A stretch of 30,277 nt of DNA from CAZTTG01 sp964615935. GTDB lineage: Bacteria; Planctomycetota; UBA1135; GCA-002686595. Under the pieces are notes generated by a model. That model saw only the letters and a program-made list of their open reading frames with translations, was not told the origin of the DNA and did no database searches. Shown here piece by piece: positions 16,801 through 23,813 of this stretch. Numbering within the stretch: the first letter of the stretch is position 1; each line of letters starts with the position of its first letter. The translations under genes and the position numbers were made by a program. Where the stretch lies: assembly GCA_964615935.1 (NCBI GenBank), contig CAZTTG010000080.1, forward strand, positions 1 to 30,277, read 5' to 3'.

Positions 16801-17364
16801 GTGCGCGTGAGGATCCCCTCCGAGGATCGCTGGGCGGTCGAGACGCGGGTCCTGGAGTCGGAGCCGCTCGCGGTGCGCATCGAGGACGCCGTGGACCCCG
16901 AGCTGCTCTCCTACGCCTCGGATCCGGGCCGCAACCTCCTGGCCCGCGCCGGCGTGCGGGCCACGGCCTCGAGCCAGCTGGGCGGCTGGCCGGCCACGCA
17001 CGCGGTGGACAACTTGCAGTGCCGCGCGTGGCTCTGCGCCGACGGCGACCGCGAGCCGACCCTGTCGCTCTTCCCGAACCGGACCCTGCGGGCCGACACG
17101 CTGCTGCTCTCCCACGCCCGCGCCGACCGCGACGACGCCGAGCGCTCGACGCGCATCCAGCGCGTCGAGGTGACCCTGAACTCGAAGGGCCCGGTCGGGA
17201 TCGTCGACATGGTCCCCGACGACTGGAAGAAGACCGTCTGGTCCTTTCCCAAGCCGGTGAACGTGCGTCGCGTCCAGCTCCGGGTGCTGGAGACCTCCGG
17301 CGGACATCCGACCAAGTCGGCGGTCGGCTTCGCGGAGGTGGAGCTGCAGCTGCGGGGGCGGTAG
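13897..17364 (+). CDS. Large secreted multidomain protein with prenyltransferase/squalene-cyclase-like alpha/alpha toroid
   Basis: A 1155-residue exported protein beginning with a signal peptide (MRSPPLLALLLAGFAIPA). Residues ~25-205 are a beta-rich module containing G-N-F-V-L-N-E-L-S-L, a phrase common in planctomycete secreted proteins. Residues ~208-515 resemble the prenyltransferase/squalene oxidase repeat fold: L-L-R-T-Q-E-L-D-G-S-W, W-Q-K-P-T-G-G-F-G-Y and D-V-Q-G-A-D-G-S-W are QW-like repeats. The squalene-cyclase catalytic DxDD motif was not seen, so it is probably a glycan- or protein-binding relative, not a terpene cyclase. Further beta-sandwich regions follow (~525-960), and the C-terminal ~150 residues look like a discoidin/F5-8C domain (V-R-A-T-A-S-S-Q, A-T-H-A-V-D-N). 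No upstream Shine-Dalgarno is obvious. The selenoprotein gene starts 105 bases downstream on the same strand. Confidence 0.82.
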   Translation: MRSPPLLALLLAGFAIPAELDAQRGVKWTVLEPVRTESEGGASFEVERDGSVRVHGANPATDVYTVECVTDLECITAVRLEVLPDPELGGEGPGRSSTGNFVLNELSLAQSPRTGRTPQPVPLCNASADHSQVRWPVSAAVDGLPGTGWAISPAFGVASTAVFETARDTRPVPGNRLTFTLEFHWGQQHALGRFRLSATCATRPVRIASEADTWHGMQDRINRAIDAGVSYLLRTQELDGSWSGHVPAYRNGQTALSLYTLVKCGLPAEHPAVRRAVAYLRSGSTTRTYSAGCLLMALCALKDPEHREWIHELAAELESWQKPTGGFGYPGGAVDISNTQYAALGLWVAAHAGAEISQRSWELLARRIIQTLQEEAEGAYASAGFRYRPGGPVTGSRTAAGVGILAICAEHLDEARARKLGLPEAKRRGLEWLARHFSANSNPLENNNSWTYYYLYGVERVGALTGLAHLGGSDWYREGARHMVDVQGADGSWDTAANAHQANTCFVLLFLRRATAPTSGASPRRARTWGEDDPAAEVSLRGSGDTPLSIWISSFGEGVLADCEWPGEEGRGLRIERVEYLLPEQALVPDGRSGEVSWRWTDRRPPEGWQAPDFRDTSWELGAAAFGRESGADAVVRTRWEGAELWLRRELELDPVRAVEPVLELNFSDAFESREPSFSGPPLVCLYDEDPAFATALSWASESSEAREQQVDAHHGASALTVTPVQRHSPNILGWDFKIRRDPGPGEYRYLRFAWKKRGGEGIMLQLADGGSWTDSSLRYYAGSPGGGMGPAIALDDQPPERWTVVTRDLHADHGGDFILTGIAFAPLDGEHGLYDAVWLARSRSEFGAMTKALREREEARAAPAEPAGDGTFAVWLNGRPLLEATTTTLGYEPFEPDAPLTSLLRPGRNVLTVHLADARPGQVFDLGLWDRGLIAALPGDPGRPAGLARFAAQHSFDAPGDYEITARVRVRIPSEDRWAVETRVLESEPLAVRIEDAVDPELLSYASDPGRNLLARAGVRATASSQLGGWPATHAVDNLQCRAWLCADGDREPTLSLFPNRTLRADTLLLSHARADRDDAERSTRIQRVEVTLNSKGPVGIVDMVPDDWKKTVWSFPKPVNVRRVQLRVLETSGGHPTKSAVGFAEVELQLRGR

Positions 17365-17469
17365 GGGGTCGCGGGACCATTAACCAGACCCATACTCCGC
17401 GCGGCGACCGGTTCGGGTGAGAATGGGCCGAGTCCCGCCCCCCTCGTACCCCCTGAGGAGCCCAGCGCC

Positions 17470-19239
17470 ATGCGCGACGTGCAAAGCGGAAGGTATCGCG
17501 GTCCTCTCTTCGGGTGTACGGCGGCCGCCTTCCTCGCGAGCCTGCTCGGTTGCCTCTCGAACCCGGCGCCCGTCGAGGAGGAGGCGCCCACCGCCGCCGA
17601 GACCCCCGCGGCCGAGCCAGAGGGCCCGAGGGTCGTGGTGGGCGAGTTCCCGCCCGATTTCGAGCTGCCCAGCCTGACCTTCGGGGAGAACGAGGAGGGC
17701 GAGCCGGTCGGCATCGTCAGCGAGAACGATCGCTTCCGGCTGTCGTCGATGTTCGGCAAGCGGCCGGTCTGCCTGATCATGTCCAGCTTCACGTGACCGC
17801 CCTTCACCTCCCGCGCCGGGGAGGTGGAAAGGCTGTACAAGGAGTACAGCGACCAGGTCGAGTTCCGGATCGTCTACATCCGCGAGGCCCACCCCGAGAT
17901 GCTGAAGGAGGGCAACGAGACCGGGGTGGTGGGCCGGCCCAGCAACCTCGGCGAGCGGGTCATCCTGGCGACCGAGTGCGCCACCCGATACAAGCTCTCG
18001 GTCCCGATGGTCATCGACTACATCGAGGGCGAGACCGCCGCCGACTACGGGGCCCGGACCGTCCGGGCGACCATCACCGATCGGGACGGCCGGGTCGCCT
18101 ACTACGCTCCCCGGGGGCCCTTCGGCTTCAAGATCTCGGAGATCGAGCGGGCCCTGCAGAAGATCGTGGCGAACGGGGGATACATGCCGCCGCCGCCCGA
18201 TCCGGTCTTCGGCGAGAGCGCAGCCGGCCTTGCCTGCGGGATCGTCACCGATCCCGAGCGATTGACGCTCGGCGAGACCGTCGCGGTGCGGCTCACCTTC
18301 CGCAACGACTCCGAGGAGACCGTGTGCCTGGCCTTCGACTCCCGGGGGGCCCGCGAGCGCGTGGTCTTCGAGAACGACCTCGGCCAGGCCTTGGTCCTCG
18401 CCTCTGCCGAGGAGGAGGGGGAGGGGGAGGACTCCGAATCCCGGCGCAGCTCTCGACCGCGGCCCATCTGGCCGGCGACCCTCGAGCCCGGCGCGACCCA
18501 CGTGGAGTGCGTCGAGGGCGTGCTGGTCCCCGCCTCGGCCGAGGAGGACCCCGCTCCGGGCGAGTACCGGGCCCGCTTCCAGCTCGAGGTGGACGAGGAG
18601 ACCCTCGCCCGGGTCCGGCGCCGCCCCGAGGACGAGCGCCCGCTCTGGCAGGGCCACCTCGCCACCGGCCGCTTCTCCCTGGGCGTGGCCCTGAAGCGCG
18701 AGGCCGGCTGCATCGCCTGCCACGGCGAGACCGACTTCCACCACTCCGAGGCCGCGCCCAACTGCGGCGTGTGCCACTCGGGCACCGAGGGCTGCGACGA
18801 CTTCGTCCTGATCGAGACCGCCTGCTCGCGCTGCCACCTGCGCGGCGAGGAGCGCGGGCGCCGCCAGATCCTCGGGGATGGGGGCGAGTTCTCCCTGGCC
18901 TCGAGGCACGGCTCGGGCGAGATCGACGACGGGCGCTGCCTCTCCTGCCACGACCAGAGCCGCCACGGCGACGGCGAGGTCCGCCTGGTCGATCCCCACT
19001 CGGGCGGCAAGCGCCCCTGGCTCGGGACCCCCACCGACTTCTGCCTCGTCTGCCACGGCGGCAGCCCGCCCGAGGGCGTGCTCTTCCCGGCCGCGGCCGG
19101 CTCGGGCTACGACAAGTCCGCCTTCCCGCGGTCCGACGCCGCCCGAGAGGGCGCCGCCTGCGGGGACTGCCACGCGTCCCACGGCTCCGAGACCCGCCCG
19201 CTGCTGCGGCATTCAGGTCTGCAATCGCCGCACCGGTAG
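17470..19239 (+). CDS. Deiodinase-like selenoprotein fused to a hexahaem c-type cytochrome (in-frame UGA at 17794-17796)
   Basis: Read through one UGA, this is a 589-residue lipoprotein (lipobox L-L-G-C, C28). Residues ~58-235 match the iodothyronine deiodinase-like thioredoxin fold: F-P-P-D-F-E-L-P, then I-M-S-S-F-T-U-P-P-F-T, with U109 exactly where deiodinases carry Sec (C-T-U-P-P-F), then V-Y-I-R-E-A-H-P-E and a closing G-P-F-G-F-K-I-S-E-I. Residues ~240-410 look like an Ig-type beta-sandwich. The C-terminus has six CxxCH haem sites at C414, C432, C452, C490, C525 and C564, so haem would be attached outside the cytoplasm, agreeing with the lipoprotein signal. AGGAG (17456-17460) precedes the ATG. 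A strong hairpin follows the UGA. Gene callers would report 17470-17796 and 17824-19239 separately. Deiodinase-like proteins in bacteria do not imply thyroid hormone substrates; a reductive role fed by the haems is inferred. Confidence 0.9.
17801..17832 (+). promoter_or_regulatory. Putative bacterial SECIS element of the deiodinase-cytochrome selenoprotein
   Basis: Eight bases after the in-frame UGA, CACCTCCC (17805-17812) pairs perfectly with GGGAGGTG (17819-17826) around the six-base loop GCGCCG (17813-17818). The stem can be extended by TT/GA (17803-17804 with 17827-17828) and, past a two-base bulge, by CC/GG (17801-17802 with 17831-17832). The loop starts with G and begins 17 bases after the UGA, close to the geometry of the E. 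coli formate dehydrogenase SECIS. SelB binding is inferred. Confidence 0.78.
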
Positions 19240-19251
19240 CGCATCGGCCAG

Positions 19252-22041
19252 TCAGTCTTCCGCCGAAGCGAGGAGGCGTCCTGGGAGGATGTACACGCGG
19301 CCACCGGCGTAGATGTCGAATGGGTCCCCAGCCCACCCGGGCGCGCCGAGCAAGAGCTCCGGTGCGCCATCGCAGTCCAGGTCGCCGGCCAGGTCGATGA
19401 CCGCTCCGAGGCGCCAGCGGCGCGGCACCGCCTCCTCCTCTTCGGGGCGCGCTGCGTATCCCGGCAGCCGAAAGACCCCGGTTCTGTCCACCTTCTCGCG
19501 ACGCGGCGCGGGTCCCCGGAGGCGATGGATCAGGCTTCCGTCTGCGCCCGAGAGGATGGAGACCTCCCCGGGCCAATCCGACTCCCGGTACTCGACGCCC
19601 GGGGCCCCGATCAGGAGATCCTGGACTCCATCGCCATCGAAGTCGGCTCCGGCCCTCACGCAGGCCCCGAAGCGCGCGTCCCGGTGCGATCCCGCCCAGC
19701 TCATTCGGGTCCGCCCGGTTCGGCTGGAGATCAGGTAAGCCCGTCCTCCGTCCCCCCAGGGCGCACCGACCAGCAGGTCCGCGCGCCCGTCCCCGTCGAG
19801 GTCGGCGGTCCAGTCCAGGCTGCTGCCGAAGCCGATGCCCGCGCGCTCTCCGCAGAGGATCTCCAGCAGGGCTCCATCCTCGCCCGAGAACACCCACACG
19901 GCGCCCGACCACCGCCCTCGGTAGTCGTCTCGCGGCGCGCCGATGGCCAGGTCGCCGATTCCGTCGCCGTCGTAGTCGCTCCCGGCGCAGACGGCCTTTC
20001 CGAACTCGTCCACCACCTGCGCGGCGCCGAGCCACGCCTGGAGCAGGGAGCCGTCCTTGCCGGAGTACAGGCCGGCCCACGGGACGCCATGGTGGAAGCC
20101 GAGGTCCGGAGAGCCGATGAGCAGGTCGCTGCGGCTGTCTCCGCTCAGATCCCCGGCGTTCGCGAACGAGCGCCCGAACTGGTCGATTTCCTCCTCGGGA
20201 TCCAGCGCGAAGAGAGGCGCGCGGGTTGCCCCCGACAGGACCCGCACGACGCCGCCGGATTCCGCGTGCCAGTGGGAGCAGATAGTCACGGACACGGCCA
20301 GGTCCGATACGCCGTCACCATCCAGGTCACCCATGGGGAGCGCCGCGCGGAAGCCGGGCTCCAGGGTGTCCTGGCCCTCCTGCAGGCGGTCGATCACTTC
20401 ACCCGTCCGGCCCGATCGGAGCTTCAGCTCGTCGTGGGAGCTCAGGTCCGGCTCGGGGCCGCAGGCGAGGTCGTCGACGCCGTCTCCGTCGAGGTCGCCC
20501 AGGCTCGCCGCCACCTCTCCGAATGTGTGGAAGACGATGAAGAAGCTCTTCTCGTAGATGCGATCGTCCTCGAAGAAGTAGAGCGGCTCGACCTCTTCGA
20601 TCCCTTGCAGGCGGGTATCCCCCTCTTCCACCTCGATGGGCACGCGGGCTTCGGAGACCACCCGTCGGGGATTCGCGGGCGGGGGATCCGGGGAGCGCGA
20701 GCCCCGGAGCGCCGCTCCCGAGAAGATGTGCGCGCTGCCGCTGTCCCGGCTGACGTGCCCGTCCGTCGGCGTGCCGAGCGCGATGTCCTCCAGCCCGTCG
20801 CCGTCCACGTCTCCGATCCCGGCGGCGCAGGCGAGCCGGCCCAGGCCTCCCCCCTGTCGATCCTGGCGGTAGCGTCGCCGGACTCCCTCCTCTTCGATCA
20901 CCCAGTCGCGATCGCAGCTCGAGATGCTGTGCAGGAGAGAGCCATCCGGGACCGAGAGGATCCTCAGGTACGACACCTCGCCGCCATCGGCCTGGGTGCC
21001 CGCGGCTCCGATGAGGATCTCGGGCTGCCCGTCTCCCGAGATGTCTCCGGCGAGCTCGATCCGCACTCCACCCGCGTGGGCGCACAGGCCGAGGTCGTGG
21101 GAGAGCAGCACGGAGCCGTCCTTGCCCGACCTGAGCTGGACCCGGCCCTCGCACCCGTCCTCACCATCGCGTCCCCGTGAGGCGATCGCGAAGTCGGGGG
21201 TGCCGTCTCCATCCAGATCGCGGCCGCCGGCCACGGCCGTGCCCAGCCCATCACCCTCGAGCTCGCTCCAGAACTCGTGGAGGACCCTCCCGGTGCCGGG
21301 AGAGAAGACCCGTGCCAGCCCTCGGCCGTCCGGGACCTCACTCGCGCCGGGGGCACCCACGATGATCTCCGGACGACCGTCGCCGTCGAGATCTCCGATG
21401 GACGCCATGGCGGATCCGTACTCCCTCACGTTCGCCGGGCCCGTCAGGGTCCGGATCACGTCGCAGAGTGCGCCGGAGAGGATCAGGACCGAGCCGGTAC
21501 CTTCCCCGGGTGCGCCGGCGGCGATGTCGGGAGTCCCGTCCCCATCCACGTCGTCCAGGCCCGCGACGCTCGCGCCGAAGCGCATCTCACGCGACAGGCC
21601 CAGTCGATTCCCCGAGAAGGCGAGGAGCGGTGCCTCCACTCCGTACGAGAAGACGTGCACCATGGCAGCCTGGTGCTCCACGTCGCCTCTCCCCGTGGCT
21701 CCGACCACCAGCTCGGGCAGCCCATCCCCGGTCAGGTCCGGCATCGCGGCGAAGGAGAAGCCCACGCCACCCGACGAGTCCCAGTGGTCGAGCCAGCCCC
21801 CATCGGCCCCCGAGTGCACGCAGGCCATGGAGTAGGCCCACGAGCGACCGTCTTGCGGCTCCCCCACGGCGTAGTCCGGCACGCCGTCGCCGTCGAAATC
21901 GCCCAGGCCGCAGACCGCGGCCCCGAGACGGTCCCCCTCGATGGTCCCGAAGTGGGACCGCAGGACGACCTGCGCCCCCGCCGGCAGGGCTGCGTTCGCT
22001 AGGAGCAGGGCCGCGACGGCCCTGGAGAAAGGTGAGCTCAT
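19252..22041 (-). CDS. Secreted FG-GAP repeat protein with 14 repeats (probable double beta-propeller)
   Basis: A 929-residue exported protein; the start at 22041 is preceded by GGAGG (22047-22051) and gives a clear signal peptide (MSSPFSRAVAALLLANAALPAGAQ). The rest is a tandem array of integrin-alpha-type FG-GAP repeats, each with a calcium loop like D-F-D-G-D-G-V-P-D followed by a short strand such as Y-A-V-G. I count 14 such loops by eye, which would make two seven-bladed propellers. The last loop has Cys in place of Gly (D-L-D-C-D-G). Such proteins are typically extracellular, calcium-stabilised and involved in adhesion or recognition; the partner is unknown. It is convergent with the selenoprotein gene (12 bases between stops) and divergent from the cupin gene. 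Confidence 0.9.
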   Translation of the reverse strand: MSSPFSRAVAALLLANAALPAGAQVVLRSHFGTIEGDRLGAAVCGLGDFDGDGVPDYAVGEPQDGRSWAYSMACVHSGADGGWLDHWDSSGGVGFSFAAMPDLTGDGLPELVVGATGRGDVEHQAAMVHVFSYGVEAPLLAFSGNRLGLSREMRFGASVAGLDDVDGDGTPDIAAGAPGEGTGSVLILSGALCDVIRTLTGPANVREYGSAMASIGDLDGDGRPEIIVGAPGASEVPDGRGLARVFSPGTGRVLHEFWSELEGDGLGTAVAGGRDLDGDGTPDFAIASRGRDGEDGCEGRVQLRSGKDGSVLLSHDLGLCAHAGGVRIELAGDISGDGQPEILIGAAGTQADGGEVSYLRILSVPDGSLLHSISSCDRDWVIEEEGVRRRYRQDRQGGGLGRLACAAGIGDVDGDGLEDIALGTPTDGHVSRDSGSAHIFSGAALRGSRSPDPPPANPRRVVSEARVPIEVEEGDTRLQGIEEVEPLYFFEDDRIYEKSFFIVFHTFGEVAASLGDLDGDGVDDLACGPEPDLSSHDELKLRSGRTGEVIDRLQEGQDTLEPGFRAALPMGDLDGDGVSDLAVSVTICSHWHAESGGVVRVLSGATRAPLFALDPEEEIDQFGRSFANAGDLSGDSRSDLLIGSPDLGFHHGVPWAGLYSGKDGSLLQAWLGAAQVVDEFGKAVCAGSDYDGDGIGDLAIGAPRDDYRGRWSGAVWVFSGEDGALLEILCGERAGIGFGSSLDWTADLDGDGRADLLVGAPWGDGGRAYLISSRTGRTRMSWAGSHRDARFGACVRAGADFDGDGVQDLLIGAPGVEYRESDWPGEVSILSGADGSLIHRLRGPAPRREKVDRTGVFRLPGYAARPEEEEAVPRRWRLGAVIDLAGDLDCDGAPELLLGAPGWAGDPFDIYAGGRVYILPGRLLASAED

Positions 22042-22106
22042 GCTATCCTCCGAACGGCCCTTATCCCGGCAGCCGGAATCGTCACATCCCACCGAGGGAG
22101 GAGCCC

Positions 22107-22466
22107 ATGCACAAGATCAACCTCGATCAGAAGCTCTCCCTCTTCACCGAGCGCTGGAGCCCGCGGATCGTCGGCGAACTGAACGGTCAGCAGGTGAAGC
22201 TGGTCAAGGTGGCCGGGGAGTTCGTCTGGCACCACCACGAGGCGGAGGACGAGCTCTTCCTGGTCCTGAAGGGACGCATGACGATCCACACCCGCGAGGA
22301 ATCGATCGTGCTTGAGGAGGGCGAGCTCGCCATCGTGCCGGCGGGGGTCGAGCACAAGCCCGAGGCCGAGGAGGAGGCGCACGTGCTGGTCTTCGAGCCG
22401 GCCTCGGTGCTCAACACCGGCAACGTGCGCGACGAGCGGACCGTGGAGGGTCCCGAGCGGCTCTGA
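22107..22466 (+). CDS. Small single-domain cupin
   Basis: A 119-residue cytoplasmic protein with a complete cupin metal site. Motif 1 reads G-E-F-V-W-H-H-H-E-A-E-D-E-L-F-L-V-L-K-G, fitting G(X)5HXH(X)3-4E(X)6G. Motif 2 reads G-E-L-A-I-V-P-A-G-V-E-H, fitting G(X)5PXG(X)2H. A divalent metal is therefore likely bound by two His, one Glu and the motif-2 His. The substrate cannot be told from sequence; small cupins of this kind are often annotated as mannose-6-phosphate isomerase-like, without proof. GGGAGGAG at about 22096-22103 is a strong ribosome-binding site just before the ATG. The 65-base gap to the divergent FG-GAP gene must hold both promoters. It is convergent with the next gene, 6 bases between stops. 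Confidence 0.9.
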   Translation: MHKINLDQKLSLFTERWSPRIVGELNGQQVKLVKVAGEFVWHHHEAEDELFLVLKGRMTIHTREESIVLEEGELAIVPAGVEHKPEAEEEAHVLVFEPASVLNTGNVRDERTVEGPERL

Positions 22467-22472
22467 GGCGAC

Positions 22473-23813
22473 CTACTCGCGCGGCTCCAGGAACTCGACC
22501 ACGTAGTCGAGGAGGTCCCGCTTCTGTGGCCCGCTCAGGCCGCGGATCTCGACCCGGTAGCGGTTGCCCTCCATGAGCTGAAGGTCGACCGGCCGGAAGG
22601 CGACCGTGTCGGCGGTCACGCGCAGGTGGTCGAACTCCAGCGCCTCGCCGACCTTGACGTACTCCTCGTCCAGCCACCAGAGCTCGACCTCCACCTCGTC
22701 GGGCTTCAGGCGTGCCCAGCGGTTGAGGTTGAGCCGCACGCTCCAGGCGTGGCGCTCGCCGAAGTAGTCGCAGGGGACATAGCCCCGCGGGGGGTAGTGA
22801 ATGGCCTCCCAGGCGGGGATGCGCCCGCGGCTGGCGTCGAAGCTCCACATGGCCGAGAAGCGGCCCTTCAGGCCGAAGCCGGTCTTCTTCATGGGCGGGT
22901 TCAGACACCAGCGCCGGTGACCCAGGCCGTCGATGTTCGAGGGGTCCGAGTCGTCCATGTAGGAGTCCACCGAGCGGCGCATGCTGCTGGTGATGGCCAG
23001 GTTCGAGTGGCTCGTCCCGCGGTAGCCCAGGCGGTACTCCTCCTCGGGGATCCCCGGGTTCGGCGGGGTGTGGTCGAGGTGGCCGATGGCCTCCAGGAGC
23101 CGCGCCGCGGCCTGAGTGGCCTCGTTCATGGCCGGGTCGAGCACCATGTCCTCGTACGGCAGCTCGCAGAGGTAGCGGTAGGCCTGCAGGCGCTTCAGCG
23201 CGGCCTGGCGGTCCTCCTCGTGCAGCTCGGCGGGGTCGATCTCCGCCGGGTCGATTTCCCCCGGATCGAGCGCGTCGGCCGGCGGCCCCTCGATGCGCTC
23301 CAGGGCCTCGAGGACCTCCTCGCGGCTGCGCGGGTGGGGCACCATGCCGTCCAGCTCGACCAGGACGCCGGCCTCCCACTCCTGCTCGGCGACGCGCTTC
23401 TTCTCCTCGAAGACCTCGAAGCGCCCCTGACGCTTCCCGTTGCGGTACTGGCCCTCGAGGTAGGGGGTCCCGTCCTCCCAGCGCTCCTCGTACTTGCCGT
23501 GAAGCTCGCCGCGACGATAGGCGCAGGTGAGGTACCGCTCCCCGGTCTCGTGGTAGGACTCGTAGAGGCTCTCCAGCAGGCCCTTGCGGTAGCGCGTCTT
23601 GACGCGCAGCTTGCCGTTGCGGTGGTACTCGAGGTACGGGCCGTGCCGCACGCCGTTCTCGTCCACCGAGTAGCGAACTTCGACCGTCCCGTCGGGGTAG
23701 GTCTCCTCCACCTCGGACTGCGCGGCGACCGCAGCGCCGAGGGCCAGCGCCAGCAGGCCGGCCGCGAGGAGCCGGCGCGGGGCGCTCCTCGAGCTTCTAG
23801 TCGCCGCCCTCAT
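22473..23813 (-). CDS. Secreted MORN-like repeat and CAP/SCP-like domain protein
   Basis: A 446-residue exported protein with a signal peptide (A-A-G-L-L-A-L-A-L-G-A-A-V-A-A-Q). Residues ~35-130 are short repeats of the MORN/YwqK type, such as G-V-R-H-G-P-Y-L-E-Y-H and G-E-L-H-G-K-Y-E-E-R-W. An acidic linker contains a tandem D-P-x-E-I repeat. Residues ~205-330 resemble a CAP/SCP domain: D-P-A-M-N-E-A-T-Q-A-A-A, H-S-N-L-A-I-T-S-S and G-L-G-H-R-R-W-C-L-N-P. A further beta region forms the C-terminus. CAP proteins are secreted and have various binding or hydrolytic roles; activity here is unknown. The ATG at 23813 lies inside the end of the upstream FG-GAP/UnbV gene (17-base overlap), with GAGGG just upstream, indicating translational coupling. 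Confidence 0.75.
   Translation of the reverse strand: MRAATRSSRSAPRRLLAAGLLALALGAAVAAQSEVEETYPDGTVEVRYSVDENGVRHGPYLEYHRNGKLRVKTRYRKGLLESLYESYHETGERYLTCAYRRGELHGKYEERWEDGTPYLEGQYRNGKRQGRFEVFEEKKRVAEQEWEAGVLVELDGMVPHPRSREEVLEALERIEGPPADALDPGEIDPAEIDPAELHEEDRQAALKRLQAYRYLCELPYEDMVLDPAMNEATQAAARLLEAIGHLDHTPPNPGIPEEEYRLGYRGTSHSNLAITSSMRRSVDSYMDDSDPSNIDGLGHRRWCLNPPMKKTGFGLKGRFSAMWSFDASRGRIPAWEAIHYPPRGYVPCDYFGERHAWSVRLNLNRWARLKPDEVEVELWWLDEEYVKVGEALEFDHLRVTADTVAFRPVDLQLMEGNRYRVEIRGLSGPQKRDLLDYVVEFLEPRE

Noticed and set aside
13801..17307. 1168-codon open frame on the minus strand
   Set aside because: It is a shadow of the toroid protein gene, with low-complexity composition and no domain.
13897..17364. 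True squalene-hopene or terpene cyclase
   Set aside because: The protein has an export signal, several extra beta domains, and no DxDD motif was seen.
17470..17796. A stand-alone 108-residue lipoprotein ending at TGA 17796
   Set aside because: The frame continues directly after the UGA with the second half of the same deiodinase-like fold, and a SECIS-like hairpin follows; the separate downstream start at GTG 17824 has no ribosome-binding site and lies within the hairpin.
1554..19239. General reassignment of UGA to an amino acid
   Set aside because: Many intact genes here end in UGA at the expected family length (response regulator, histidine kinase, cupin, lysA, homoserine kinase), so only the two context-marked codons are recoded.
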